A stretch of 64,000 nt of DNA from Pectobacterium polaris (GCF_002307355.1 NZ_CP017481.1:2480001-2544000); one strand, 5' to 3'. Shown: positions 46,019-55,257, numbered from the stretch's first letter. Notes: generated by a model from the sequence alone, not told the origin. Translations and numbers: made by a program.

Positions 46019-47689
46019 ATGTTTAAACGAATTAAAGTCATTACCATCCTTGTTATCTTATTGTTTGTATTGGGGATATCTCAGTTTTTAACTGGTGCGT
46101 TATCCGTTCGTGCACTGATTAACGACAGAGAGGGATTCCTTGTTTCCCAACGCTCTAACCAGAATGTGGCCGCATTTACTGATGCATGGATTATGATGAA
46201 TCAGACGCGTATCGCTATCGGTTCTATTATACAAAACATGATGATGGGGAATGCGGATAAAGAGGCTATGCAGGCTCTTTTACAACAAGCCAAATCGCAA
46301 TTGGCCGCCTCAGAGAGTAGTTATAAACACTATTTGTCTCTACCGAATACGCCCGGGTTGGATGAAGCATTATCCAAAAAACTTGAGGCGAGCTATACCG
46401 CTTACGACAAGTTACTGAATGATATTGTGGATTCGCTTTCCGGTGGGTTAGCGGGGGCGGCGATGAAATTGAGTAGCGGTGCCACGCCGCTGAACGTGGC
46501 CATGCAGGACGCCTATATTACGTGGCGAGCGGCGCAAAACCAGCTGTCGGATGACGGGCTACAGGAAAACCACGCTGCATTTGAAACGATGCTGTGGCTT
46601 CTGGGTGCACTTTCCGTCGTCGTCGTGCTGGTGATTATCCTCAGTTGGATCGGGTTGCAGCGTATTCTTTTGCATCCGCTGCGTACGCTCATGCGGCATA
46701 TCAGCGCGATTGCCGAGGGCGATCTGACGCATCCTATTGATGCGACCGGTCGTAATGAGATGAGCCAGCTTGCGGCGGGGCTACATCATATGCAGCAGTC
46801 ATTAATCCGTACCGTCAGTCTGGTGCGCGACAGTTCCCACTCCATCCACTCTGGGGCCAGTGAAATCTCGGTAGGTAGCAACGATCTGTCTTCGCGTACG
46901 GAGCAGCAGGCGGCATCACTACAGGAAACGGCGGCCAGCATGGAGCAACTGACCTCAACGGTGAAGCAGAACTCAGACAACGCGCGTCAGGCTACGCTGC
47001 TGGCAAAAAATGCGTCGGAAACGGCCAATAAAGGCGGCACTGTCGTCGATAATGTCGTGAAAACGATGAATGAGATTGCCGACAGTTCACAAAAAATCGC
47101 CCACATTACCAGCGTGATTGATAGCATCGCCTTCCAAACCAATATTCTGGCGCTGAATGCGGCGGTAGAAGCAGCGCGAGCCGGGGAGCAAGGGCGAGGT
47201 TTTGCCGTGGTGGCGGGTGAAGTGCGAACGCTGGCGCAGCGCAGTGCTCAGGCCGCCAAAGAGATCAAATCGCTGATTGATGATTCGGTTAGCCGTGCTA
47301 ATACCGGATCTTTGCAGGTGAAAGACGCGGGTGACACGATGAAAGAAATCGTCGGTGCGGTGAGCCGGGTAACGGATATCATGGGGGAAATCTCCTCGGC
47401 GTCCGATGAGCAAAGCCGGGGAATCGATCAGGTTGGGCAGGCGGTCAATGAAATGGATCGCGTCACTCAGCAAAACGCCTCGCTGGTGGAAGAGTCCGCG
47501 TCTGCCGCAGCGGCATTGGAAGAGCAGGCCAGATATTTACAAAACGCGGTGGCGGTGTTCAAGATTAATCAGGCAGCCGCGCAGGAACATCGTGCCGAGA
47601 GCGCGCCTTCACTTGCTACATTACCGAAATCGCTGTTACCTAAACCTGCTCATGCCGGGTCATCGAATGCAAATTGGGAAACGTTTTAG
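46019..47689 (+). CDS. Methyl-accepting chemotaxis protein
   Basis: Membrane chemoreceptor of 556 aa with Tar/Tsr-like layout: membrane segment 1 at residues about 8-30, periplasmic four-helix ligand domain to about 190, membrane segment 2 (MLWLLGALSVVVVLVIILSW), HAMP, then the signalling coiled coil with the hairpin tip IDSIAFQTNILALNAAVEAA and RAGEQGRGFAVVA. It ends in NWETF, the pentapeptide that tethers CheR and CheB in high-abundance receptors. The ligand cannot be predicted. It is an insertion between ypfH and ypfN relative to E. coli; soft-rot bacteria have many such receptors. Confidence 0.94.
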   Translation: MFKRIKVITILVILLFVLGISQFLTGALSVRALINDREGFLVSQRSNQNVAAFTDAWIMMNQTRIAIGSIIQNMMMGNADKEAMQALLQQAKSQLAASESSYKHYLSLPNTPGLDEALSKKLEASYTAYDKLLNDIVDSLSGGLAGAAMKLSSGATPLNVAMQDAYITWRAAQNQLSDDGLQENHAAFETMLWLLGALSVVVVLVIILSWIGLQRILLHPLRTLMRHISAIAEGDLTHPIDATGRNEMSQLAAGLHHMQQSLIRTVSLVRDSSHSIHSGASEISVGSNDLSSRTEQQAASLQETAASMEQLTSTVKQNSDNARQATLLAKNASETANKGGTVVDNVVKTMNEIADSSQKIAHITSVIDSIAFQTNILALNAAVEAARAGEQGRGFAVVAGEVRTLAQRSAQAAKEIKSLIDDSVSRANTGSLQVKDAGDTMKEIVGAVSRVTDIMGEISSASDEQSRGIDQVGQAVNEMDRVTQQNASLVEESASAAAALEEQARYLQNAVAVFKINQAAAQEHRAESAPSLATLPKSLLPKPAHAGSSNANWETF

Positions 47690-47740
47690 CTGACGTAAGT
47701 GTTTAATGGAAATGAGTATTTAACGGAAGAGTAAGCATCC

Positions 47741-47783
47741 AAACCGCCTGCACGCGAGCTAAGCCTCGCGCTGCGGGCGGTTT
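47741..47783. terminator. Long hairpin between the chemoreceptor and ypfN
   Basis: Outer stem AAACCGCC/GGCGGTTT and inner stem CGCGAG/CTCGCG, in the convergent gap. Confidence 0.75.
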
Positions 47784-47797
47784 GACGATGATAGGTA

Positions 47798-47992
47798 TCA
47801 GGGTTTTTTCTTCGGCCAGTCGTCGTCTTCTTCATTGTCCCACTTGTCGTTGTTGTCACGGTGTGGGGGCAATTTCGGTTTGTTGAGCAGAAAACGCGTA
47901 TGGTCAACGTTGCGCAATTCTTTGATGCCGTTAATCAGCATGCCTATCAGGACAATCAGAATTATCCACCAGTAATCAGCCAGCCATGCCAT
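47798..47992 (-). CDS. ypfN: UPF0370 small membrane protein YpfN
   Basis: 64-residue protein with one N-terminal membrane segment ([18 protein letters not shown]) and a charged tail ending in [12 protein letters not shown]. Length and pattern match E. coli YpfN; function unknown. It lies 2 bases after the VanY-type gene, probably in the same transcript with dapE. Confidence 0.93.
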   Translation of the reverse strand: MAWLADYWWIILIVLIGMLINGIKELRNVDHTRFLLNKPKLPPHRDNNDKWDNEEDDDWPKKKP

Positions 47993-47994
47993 GG

Positions 47995-48669
47995 TTACGC
48001 CTCATCAACATTATGAATATAACGGGTAAACAGCTGCGGCAAGTTCTGGCAAAGCCAGTGATAGCCTGCAATGTCCTCATCTTGCCAAGCGGCAAGAATG
48101 AGGTCGGGTGTCAGCTGTTCTTCCGCATACTGTGCTAGTGGATAATAGCTGATATGCCAGAGTTCGGCTGCGACACCGCCGAGATCGTGCGCATAAGGTC
48201 GATAAAAACCGTATTCATGCATGTGCGCACTCAGCCACGCGTTCAGTGCGGCAAAGTAACCGCCTTCTTCATATTCCCACGGCTCCAACTGGAGCGAACG
48301 GCCTGCGGGTAATAAATCGGGATCGTAGATATCGAGATCGCTGCCCCAATGGTGGCGGCTAGAGCCGGGCATAGCGGACCAGCGCAGAATGGCTTCACAG
48401 CGCTCGCCTTCGTTCAGAGATAACACGTCCAGCGGCTGGCTGTTGGCATCCATGACGGGACGCTCACCGCGAAATTTGCCATTCCAGATCTGACGCTGGC
48501 GCTCGAAATCACGAAACGTACTGGCGGGCTGTAGGTTAAATCCCGCCGTTTTTGCCGCCTGCTGTAGCGCCAGAAATGCGGTTACTGCCTCCGGCTGAAG
48601 ACGATGACGCCCCTGTAAAGCGACCAAATGCTGGTCGCTTTTACCGGTTAATGTAGCTGGCGTCATCAT
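47995..48669 (-). CDS. M15-family D-alanyl-D-alanine carboxypeptidase (VanY-like)
   Basis: Predicted zinc peptidase of 224 aa. The metal site reads [14 protein letters not shown] (His and Asp) and ELWHISYY (third His), the M15B pattern; the upstream [17 protein letters not shown] also fits the family. No signal peptide is visible from the ATG at 48669, so it may act in the cytoplasm or be exported otherwise. That ATG overlaps the dapE stop by 4 bases (ATGA), coupling a peptidoglycan-trimming enzyme to diaminopimelate synthesis. It is not between dapE and ypfN in E. coli. Confidence 0.87.
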   Translation of the reverse strand: MMTPATLTGKSDQHLVALQGRHRLQPEAVTAFLALQQAAKTAGFNLQPASTFRDFERQRQIWNGKFRGERPVMDANSQPLDVLSLNEGERCEAILRWSAMPGSSRHHWGSDLDIYDPDLLPAGRSLQLEPWEYEEGGYFAALNAWLSAHMHEYGFYRPYAHDLGGVAAELWHISYYPLAQYAEEQLTPDLILAAWQDEDIAGYHWLCQNLPQLFTRYIHNVDEA

Positions 48670-49793
48670 GCGATGAGCTGCTCCATAATGCGCTGGTACA
48701 TGCGGCTCAGCAGTTGCAGGTCTGCCGCGCTGACGCATTCATCGACTTTGTGGATCGTCGCGTTTACGGGGCCCAGTTCAACGACCTGCGCGCCCATGCG
48801 GGCAATGAAACGGCCATCGGAGGTGCCACCGGTTGTCAGTAGCTCTGGCGTGACCTCGTTGTAATGCTTGACGGCATTCACTACGGCATCGACCAGCTCG
48901 CCGCGTGCGGTCAAGAATGGCTGGCCGGAGAGCTTCCAGTCGATGGTGTACTTAAGCTGGTGGCGATCCAGTAATTCAGCCACGCGCTGTTGGATTAACA
49001 CGTCCGTCAATTCGGTGCTGAAGCGGAAATTGAACTGCACAGACAGTTCGCCGGGGATGACGTTATTGCTGCCGGTGCCTGCCTGAATATTGGCGATTTG
49101 CATCGTGGTCGGCGGGAAGAAGGCGTTGCCCTGATCCCACTCGGTTGCGATCAGTTCGTTAAGCGCCGGTGCTGCGCGGTGAACGGGGTTGTCCGCCAGA
49201 TGAGGATACGCAACGTGCCCTTGTACGCCGTGTACGCGCAGATTCGCGGTGATAGAACCACGGCGGCCATTTTTGACCACATCACCCACAACATGCGTAC
49301 TGGACGGTTCGCCGACCAGACAGTAGTCCAATCGCTCGTTGCGAGCCATCAGCGCCTCAACCACTTTCACGGTACCGTTTACGGCGCTGGCTTCTTCGTC
49401 TGAGGTAATCAGGAACGCCAGACGCCCCTGATGATTAGGATGGGCAGCGACAAAGCGCTCGGCGGCAATCACCATCGCAGCCAGTGAGCCTTTCATGTCC
49501 GCCGCGCCGCGACCGTACAGCATGCCGTCACGAATGATGGGTTCAAACGGTGGATGCTGCCAGTGGCTTTCATCACCGCTGGGAACCACATCGGTGTGTC
49601 CGGCGAAGGCCAGCGTTTTCCCTGTGCCGCGCCATGCCCAGAAATTCTGGGTATCGCCAAAATCCATCGCTTCGACGGTAAAGCCAATCGCCGTCAGGCG
49701 TTCAATCATGAGCGCCTGGCAACCCTCGTCATTCGGGCTGAGGGAAGGGCGTTTAATTAACTGTTGAGCGAGTTCTATGACTGGGCAAGACAC
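48666..49793 (-). CDS. dapE: Succinyl-diaminopimelate desuccinylase DapE
   Basis: Dinuclear zinc hydrolase (375 aa, as in E. coli) giving LL-diaminopimelate. Metal and catalytic residues: [23 protein letters not shown] and GGTSDGRF, with the last His in NATIHKVDE. The start is the GTG at 49793 ([11 protein letters not shown]), matching the family; it is 1 base after the yffB stop, so yffB-dapE-vanY-ypfN look like one operon. Confidence 0.97.
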   Translation of the reverse strand: MSCPVIELAQQLIKRPSLSPNDEGCQALMIERLTAIGFTVEAMDFGDTQNFWAWRGTGKTLAFAGHTDVVPSGDESHWQHPPFEPIIRDGMLYGRGAADMKGSLAAMVIAAERFVAAHPNHQGRLAFLITSDEEASAVNGTVKVVEALMARNERLDYCLVGEPSSTHVVGDVVKNGRRGSITANLRVHGVQGHVAYPHLADNPVHRAAPALNELIATEWDQGNAFFPPTTMQIANIQAGTGSNNVIPGELSVQFNFRFSTELTDVLIQQRVAELLDRHQLKYTIDWKLSGQPFLTARGELVDAVVNAVKHYNEVTPELLTTGGTSDGRFIARMGAQVVELGPVNATIHKVDECVSAADLQLLSRMYQRIMEQLIA

Positions 49794-49794
49794 G

Positions 49795-50172
49795 TTATTT
49801 GTTCTCCGCAATAAATTTCTGGTAGCTGTCGATACTGAAACCAAGCAGCGCGTGGCCGTCATCGGTTATCAGCAACGGCCGTTTAATCACCGCTGGCTGT
49901 TCCAACATCAGGTTTTTGGCGGCCTCTGCGTTGTCGCTGGTATCGCTGTTGATCTGTTCACGCAATTCTTCGCTGAGCTTACGCCAGGTCGTTCCGCGTG
50001 TGTTGAGTAAGGCCTGAAACCCCAGTTGGTCGATAAAGCGCTGTAGCAGCTGTTCATCCAGACCGTCGGCACGGTAATCATGGAAGCGATACGTCACCTG
50101 CTGATCGTCCAGCCAGCGGCGCGCTTTCTTTATAGTGTCACAGTTTTTGATGCCGTACATGGTCAGCGCCAT
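49795..50172 (-). CDS. yffB: Spx/ArsC-family protein YffB
   Basis: Thioredoxin-fold protein (125 aa; E. coli 118) with the single catalytic Cys in [16 protein letters not shown] and the conserved [12 protein letters not shown] and AVIKRPLLI. The E. coli homologue is linked to thiol chemistry but its role is unclear. First gene of the dapE operon. Confidence 0.93.
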   Translation of the reverse strand: MALTMYGIKNCDTIKKARRWLDDQQVTYRFHDYRADGLDEQLLQRFIDQLGFQALLNTRGTTWRKLSEELREQINSDTSDNAEAAKNLMLEQPAVIKRPLLITDDGHALLGFSIDSYQKFIAENK

Positions 50173-50405
50173 AGGGATAAAATCCTTTCTGCTTATTGGG
50201 TTGCATGACGATTGCTGTTCAGGACAGCACAGCCTGACTGAGCTTAATCGTGCGATAGCCCAGCATGCCGAAAAAAGGCGGGGAGATCTACTGTGAACTG
50301 TGTAGCAGAAATGTGAAGAAGTATAGTTTTTATACTTTCATAACACTTTTTCCTGATTAAAAAGTGTGCATATAATGCGTCGCCGTTAATCACCAAGAGG
50401 TTCGC

Positions 50406-50465
50406 ATGGTAGAAGTAGAAGTAAGTACTTGGAAAGATTTTATTGAAGCAATGTTACGTAAATAA
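50406..50465 (+). CDS. ypfM: 19-residue small protein YpfM
   Basis: ATG to TAA encoding MVEVEVSTWKDFIEAMLRK. It resembles the E. coli small protein YpfM (19 aa, ending WKDFIEVMLRK). AGAGG lies 6 bases upstream and a strong terminator 58 bases downstream, so it has its own short transcript. It is divergent from yffB, as in E. coli. Function unknown. Confidence 0.9.
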   Translation: MVEVEVSTWKDFIEAMLRK

Positions 50466-50522
50466 TAACGAGAAGTACTGTTAGTCATTGCATACCATAC
50501 CAGGAATAAAATCATACGAATA

Positions 50523-50557
50523 AAGCAGTATTGAGTCTCTCAATACTGCTTTTTTTC
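50523..50557 (+). terminator. Intrinsic terminator of ypfM
   Basis: Long perfect stem AAAGCAGTATTGAG/CTCAATACTGCTTT with T run, triloop TCT. Confidence 0.92.
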
Positions 50558-50683
50558 TCCCCGCCATACTTCAATCTTATGCGCATTCGTAGCGTTCTTT
50601 CCTCATGTCTCGCCCCATAACCTTGCCGATCCAAAGAGAACACTGCTGCCATTTTTATCACCAGATAATACATAACAGCATGA

Positions 50684-52495
50684 TTAGAATGCGTATTCCA
50701 GACCGACGCTGGTGCTGTAATTGCCTTTTCTGGAGTTACCACCAAACTCATTGGAATATTGCAGCCATGTATGCAGATTGGTTGTCAGGTTGACCATAAC
50801 CCCAGCGTCTGCGACGCCCCAGTCTTTTTCTGAAGCCGCGCTTGGCATGGAGAAGTGACCACTCATAGAGTTTAATCCCGCGGTGACTGGGCGCACATTA
50901 CTTGCCATGTAATCATGATTCCAGGCCATCCCGATGTAAGGGTTAATGTCCAAACTGGCCACGAGTAAGTGGGCCTGAGTTTGCCAGCCAAGACTGGAAA
51001 CCAGAGAATTACGATGCTGTTCAGAAAACCACATGGCCGAGCTGTTATTTCCGCGCTCACGATAACCTTCTACCTCAACGGATTGACGTTCCAGACGCGC
51101 AAAAGGCCCTGTTTTGACGGATGTCCCCAGATCAAACCACCAGCCAGCATCAATCCCACCACCAAAATGGCGTCCTTTCACTGAGCCGGATTCTGTGCGC
51201 GTAGCCGGGCCGATGTTAATGGTGCGATAAACATCATCAAAGTGAGAAGAACCAGCATTGACGAAGGTGCTCATCCAGGGATGGTCGGCGTGGTAGACCT
51301 GATAAAGCGCAACGCTGTGGTCATACAATGTGTAGCCTGCGCCATCAAGCGCCGTCTTTTGGTTAGAGACGGTGACCAGCGCCCCGATGTTAAGGTTGTC
51401 ACTTAATCTCACGTCGCCACCGACTGAAGCAAAGCGGTTATTACTACTGCTTGAAAAAGTATCGTCGGTTGAGTTGGCCTGATGGCGGTAATCACCATTA
51501 GCGAATACCCGCGTATCGCCGCCATAGGTATCGGTAAGGATCGCTTTGCGTAACAAGTTGTACTGCGACTTTGTTGCCTGTAGAGGAGCTTTGCTCAGTA
51601 ATGAAATTTTACCTGGCGCTGAAATTTCAGATAAAACGACACTGGCGAGCATCTTGTTGACACCCGTTGTAGGATGGACATTGTCAGCAAAAAGATAGGT
51701 ATATTCTGTGCCGCCAGCGTAGTTTCCTGTATTGCAAAAAAGTGATGAGGTTGTGTTACAGGCACCACTGGTGGTGTTGATAATGCCATAGGTTGATGGC
51801 GTTGCCATTATTTCAGACAACAATCCATACGTATTGACAGGGATTATATTTAAACCATTATCACTCAACGTGCGAAGTCCGCTGTTTAATGTATTGTTAT
51901 ATTGATTGGCTACGTCCTGATATTTTTCTTGTAGGTTGCGTCTTGCGGCATCGGGGGTTGCGCCAAGGTTGGTGAGGTTATAAACAACGACATATTTCCC
52001 TCCTGCATGATATAGATTATTTAGTAATGATATTTCAGTATTCGCAACAGGAATGATTTTACTGGTTTCAGTTGAAGGCGATGATTCATAAATAGAATAG
52101 ATATCATTGGAGCCTCCCCAGAACTGATAAAGCGTTGATGCGCTAATTTTATTGCTTTGAATATAATTGTTAACTTGAGATTGAATCGTCGGCGAAAATA
52201 TAACGCCCAGTGAATAATTATTAATAATACCGGCCCCACCCCAGGCATAGTTGGTTCCTCCTGAGGATGAATCTGTTGCCGACAGACCTAGCCCATCTGC
52301 AACATACATCGTAGCTGTTTCCCCAGGGTTGGTTGTAAACCTTGATGTTCCGATGCCTAACGCATGTGAAAGATTGCCTGCATCACTTAAGCTATCACCA
52401 AAAACGACCGTGTTGTTAAAAGTCTCTGCTTCCGTAGATGATGTGTAAATCAGCAATGCAAAAATAATAAATAGTAAAAATGCCTTTGATTTCAT
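50684..52495 (-). CDS. GDSL-esterase autotransporter (EstA-like)
   Basis: Outer-membrane autotransporter (603 aa from the ATG at 52495). A signal peptide MKSKAFLLFIIFALLIYTSSTEA precedes an SGNH esterase passenger with the catalytic Ser in FGDSLSDAGN, Gly in NYAWGGAG, Asn in FWGGSNDIY and the Asp/His pair in FADNVHPTT. From about residue 330 a beta-barrel domain follows, ending in the terminal Phe of SVGLEYAF. Layout matches Pseudomonas EstA and Salmonella ApeE. The start is chosen because the 25 codons before it are not signal-like. Likely a surface lipase/esterase acting on host or environmental lipids. Codon use is more AT-rich in the passenger. Confidence 0.9.
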   Translation of the reverse strand: MKSKAFLLFIIFALLIYTSSTEAETFNNTVVFGDSLSDAGNLSHALGIGTSRFTTNPGETATMYVADGLGLSATDSSSGGTNYAWGGAGIINNYSLGVIFSPTIQSQVNNYIQSNKISASTLYQFWGGSNDIYSIYESSPSTETSKIIPVANTEISLLNNLYHAGGKYVVVYNLTNLGATPDAARRNLQEKYQDVANQYNNTLNSGLRTLSDNGLNIIPVNTYGLLSEIMATPSTYGIINTTSGACNTTSSLFCNTGNYAGGTEYTYLFADNVHPTTGVNKMLASVVLSEISAPGKISLLSKAPLQATKSQYNLLRKAILTDTYGGDTRVFANGDYRHQANSTDDTFSSSSNNRFASVGGDVRLSDNLNIGALVTVSNQKTALDGAGYTLYDHSVALYQVYHADHPWMSTFVNAGSSHFDDVYRTINIGPATRTESGSVKGRHFGGGIDAGWWFDLGTSVKTGPFARLERQSVEVEGYRERGNNSSAMWFSEQHRNSLVSSLGWQTQAHLLVASLDINPYIGMAWNHDYMASNVRPVTAGLNSMSGHFSMPSAASEKDWGVADAGVMVNLTTNLHTWLQYSNEFGGNSRKGNYSTSVGLEYAF

Positions 52496-52974
52496 CCATA
52501 ACACTCTGTTTATTAAATCAACATAATTACTGTTATAAGTAATTGTCAGGAGTCTTCGGATGGTTTTCATAATTTTTATCCCCCCGGGATTGTGAGAAAA
52601 TAATATGTTCAGGTAATTGGATACGGATAATCGAGAATAAGGAATTTACTTTCGGTAGTTGATAATAACGAATGAAGATTATTAGTGTTGAGGTTGCGAT
52701 ATATAGGATATGTCTTATATGTAAAACTATGAGAGCTATCTTAGCTACGATGTTTTCCTTATTACGGAGAACATGCTGGCTATAGATACGGCCGTCATAC
52801 TTCAAGACGCTGGTGTTGGCTTTTTAACTACCTGGACTGATATCGGCCCTTTGTACATAGGGGGCCGGTATCAGTGTTGCTCTAGGGTAACTCAGGGGTA
52901 AAAGAGGAAACTTGAGTAAATAAAAGAGGATATTATTAGTTTGCGTATAGATTTTATTTTATCGAATTAATTCA
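52496..52974. other. AT-rich gene-free gap with a half repeat
   Basis: No convincing gene in 479 bases. It holds the probable promoter of the autotransporter, a hairpin-like GATATCGGCCC/GGGGCCGGTATC at about 52840-52872, and the 52791-52806 end of the dispersed 130-bp repeat. The A+T content is clearly above the window average. Confidence 0.6.
52791..52806 (-). repeat. Truncated end of the dispersed ~130-bp repeat
   Basis: CTTGAAGTATGACGGC on the minus strand is the same end as at 45667; the other end is not present. Confidence 0.6.
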
Positions 52975-53682
52975 TCATGATGGCTGGTTAAGCGCAAATT
53001 TTGCAGCGGCAATCGCGTGGAGCCTGCTGGTATCAAAAAGAGGAACTTTCGCATCCTGGGCACTGATTAATAGCGGGATCTCAGTACAACCCAGAATGAT
53101 GCCTTCCGCGCCTTGCTGTTCAAGCTGCTGGATGATGTCCCGATAGACCTGCCGCGATGCCTCGTTGATATTTCCCAGACACAGCTCATCGTAAATGATG
53201 CGATTGACGGCCTCTTTCCCCTCATCATCGGGAACCATCACCTCCACGGCAAATCGTTCCTGAATGCGCTGGCGATAGAAATCCTGCTCCATTGTGTAGC
53301 GGGTTCCAAGCAAACCGACTTTCTTCAATCCGTGCTGTTTCAGGCTGGCACCGGTGGCATCGGCAATATGCAAAAGAGGAAGCTGACAGGCGCGTTCAAC
53401 GTCATCGGCCACTTTATGCATGGTGTTGGTACAGATGACGATCGCCTCCGCTCCCGCCTGACGTAATCCTACTGCGATATTGCTGAGTACGGCGGATGAC
53501 TGCGCCCAATCACCTTGTGACTGCAACCGTTCGATCTCGTGGAAATCGACGCTGTGCAGGATGATTTTAGCGGAGTGCAGGCCGCCAAGTTGGCTTTTCA
53601 CATACTCGTTGATCATGCGGTAATACGGGATGGTAGATTCCCAACTCATACCCCCGATCAGACCCAGCGTTTTGCTTATCAT
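52975..53682 (-). CDS. Aspartate/glutamate racemase family protein
   Basis: Cofactor-independent amino-acid racemase of 235 aa. It starts LGLIGGMSWESTIPYY; the two catalytic Cys lie in IVICTNTMHKV and IILGCTEIPLL, both intact. The ATG at 53682 is preceded by AAGGAAGG. The specificity (aspartate, glutamate or broad) cannot be read from the sequence. Single gene, divergent from cspE. Confidence 0.92.
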   Translation of the reverse strand: MISKTLGLIGGMSWESTIPYYRMINEYVKSQLGGLHSAKIILHSVDFHEIERLQSQGDWAQSSAVLSNIAVGLRQAGAEAIVICTNTMHKVADDVERACQLPLLHIADATGASLKQHGLKKVGLLGTRYTMEQDFYRQRIQERFAVEVMVPDDEGKEAVNRIIYDELCLGNINEASRQVYRDIIQQLEQQGAEGIILGCTEIPLLISAQDAKVPLFDTSRLHAIAAAKFALNQPS

Positions 53683-53899
53683 GATGCCTTCCTTCATATC
53701 GTAAAAAGTGATGAATCGACCAGAACTGAACTCTCTGCGTTCTGCATCGGGTTAAAATAGGACAGCGGAGTTACGTGGTATACATTTTTAGCGACTTTTA
53801 TCACTTTTTATCCAACTTCAACTGGACAAAAGGCCAATCTATTGTTGTACTGTACCTGACACAGATTTTGTGTCTTTCATTCATGTAAAGGTAAGTTTG

Positions 53900-54109
53900 A
53901 TGTCTAAGATTAAAGGTAGTGTTAAGTGGTTCAATGAGTCTAAAGGCTTCGGTTTCATCACTCCTGAAGATGGTAGCAAAGACGTGTTCGTACACTTCTC
54001 TGCCATCCAGAGCAATGGTTTCAAAACTCTGGCTGAGGGTCAGCGTGTAGAGTTCGAAATCACTGACGGTGCCAAAGGTCCTTCAGCTGCTAACGTTAAC
54101 GCTATTTAA
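53900..54109 (+). CDS. cspE: Cold-shock-like protein CspE
   Basis: OB-fold nucleic-acid chaperone (69 aa) with RNP1 KGFGFITP and RNP2 VFVHFSAI. Nearly identical to E. coli CspE, including [19 protein letters not shown]. The ATG at 53900 has AAAGG 8 bases upstream. The 5' leader is long and AT-rich, as is usual for csp genes. The order cspE-crcB is conserved with E. coli. Confidence 0.96.
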   Translation: MSKIKGSVKWFNESKGFGFITPEDGSKDVFVHFSAIQSNGFKTLAEGQRVEFEITDGAKGPSAANVNAI

Positions 54110-54125
54110 TTATACCGATTTCGTG

Positions 54126-54153
54126 AAAAACCCGCCGATGGCGGGTTTTTTTT
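54126..54153 (+). terminator. Intrinsic terminator of cspE
   Basis: AAAAACCCGCC/GGCGGGTTTTT stem with a run of nine T, 17 bases after the cspE stop; A run on the other side could serve crcB. Confidence 0.92.
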
Positions 54154-54207
54154 GCTTTATTTTCCACGTGCTATCAATTTTCACGAGCTAGCAATTTCCA
54201 CGTGACA

Positions 54208-54591
54208 TCAGTGTGTTGTCACCCACGTGACCAGAGCAAATGCCAGTGCGGTCATGAGCAACGAACCCGCCAGATTCAACAGTACGTGTAACCCCGCCGC
54301 CGCAAGCTGCCCACTTTGCAGGAACATGACGACTTCTGCGGAAAAGGTCGAAAACGTCGTTAAACCGCCGCACAGCCCGGTGGTAATCAATATTTTCCAG
54401 TCCTGATCGAGATGAGGATGGCGCAGGAAGAAAGCGAGTGCGCCGCCAATAACAAAAGCCCCAATTAAGTTAGCAAGCAGAGTGCCCAGCGGCAGCGTTG
54501 GATACAGATTGTTAAACTTCACGCCAAGCTGCCAGCGCGCCACGCTACCGACTCCGCCGCCAATAAATACCGCAAGTAATGTACTAAACAT
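54208..54591 (-). CDS. crcB: Fluoride ion channel CrcB/Fluc
   Basis: Dimeric fluoride exporter channel (127 aa) with four membrane segments. Family motifs: [21 protein letters not shown] and [15 protein letters not shown] with the Phe-box and Thr residues of the fluoride path. The ATG at 54591 has AAAGG 6 bases upstream; the open frame upstream crosses the riboswitch and is not coding. Confidence 0.95.
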   Translation of the reverse strand: MFSTLLAVFIGGGVGSVARWQLGVKFNNLYPTLPLGTLLANLIGAFVIGGALAFFLRHPHLDQDWKILITTGLCGGLTTFSTFSAEVVMFLQSGQLAAAGLHVLLNLAGSLLMTALAFALVTWVTTH

Positions 54592-54679
54592 AGAAACCTT
54601 TCTTTGGGCTGTTTTGCCTGAATTGTTTTTGCGATCTCGGAGAGTATTGGGCAGGACGCTACGCCCTCTCTGCGAGGTG

Positions 54680-54774
54680 GACGTAGACATCATTAGCCGA
54701 GTGGCGGTTGTACCCTGTTTTTAAGGCTGTCAGCGTTTTGGCTGCGCGAGGGTAGGGAGGAATGTCATCTCCGC
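54680..54774 (-). ncRNA. Fluoride riboswitch (crcB motif), enlarged variant
   Basis: On the minus strand, hairpin GGAG/CUCC closes the loop AUGACAUUC; downstream GCC/GGC is followed by UAAUGAUGUCUAC. GACAU in the first loop pairs with AUGUC, reproducing the pseudoknot and the conserved GAUG and UAAUG-CUAC parts of the crcB motif. Between the two helices lies an extra stem UACCCU/AGGGUA with an inner CAGC/GCUG. It ends about 90 bases before the crcB ATG. Confidence 0.75.
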
Positions 54775-55043
54775 TTTAGTAAAGAAAGTTTACGCCGTCA
54801 GAAGGGATTTTTGTAGTGGTGCCGAGGCGAAAGTTGTAAAGCAATCTGAATGCGCGAGAAAGCCCTTTTGCCGCGTCTTACGTTTTTATAGATGCAATTT
54901 GCTATAGATGCAATTTGTTACAGATGCAAATTGTGTCGTGCTGCATAAGGTCTTAGATAGAGGACATAGGGTAAAAGAATTATTTTTAATAAAAATCGTT
55001 CTCGTTCGCTGGCGTCTCCAGCATCTAAATCAGGTAGGTTTGT

Positions 55044-55241
55044 ATGGAAGGTATCAGTATTGCCAAGCTGTTGGTGATTGGCGCGTTAATAATTCTGCTG
55101 TTCGGTACGAATAAACTTCGTAGCCTCGGCGGTGATTTAGGCGCGGCGATTAAAGGCTTCAAGAAGGCGATGAGTGACGATCAGCCGGCAAAGACGGATG
55201 AAACGACAGCGCTGAATGATTCATCTCGTAAAGAACTCTGA
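55044..55241 (+). CDS. tatE: Twin-arginine translocase subunit TatE
   Basis: TatA-like protein (65 aa) with an N-terminal membrane helix ([18 protein letters not shown]), the hinge FGTNKL and amphipathic helix [19 protein letters not shown]. The stand-alone position before lipA matches E. coli tatE rather than the tatABC operon. The 54775-55043 gap shows no other gene. Confidence 0.95.
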   Translation: MEGISIAKLLVIGALIILLFGTNKLRSLGGDLGAAIKGFKKAMSDDQPAKTDETTALNDSSRKEL

Positions 55242-55257
55242 TCGCACCCCACACAGC

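Noticed and set aside
54592..54693. Longer crcB start at 54693 adding 34 residues
   Set aside because: The extension crosses the end of the predicted riboswitch, lacks membrane-protein character and makes the protein longer than the family; 54591 has a good ribosome site.
54908..55114. A 68-codon frame overlapping the start of tatE
   Set aside because: It runs into tatE in another frame and has no ribosome site or family resemblance.
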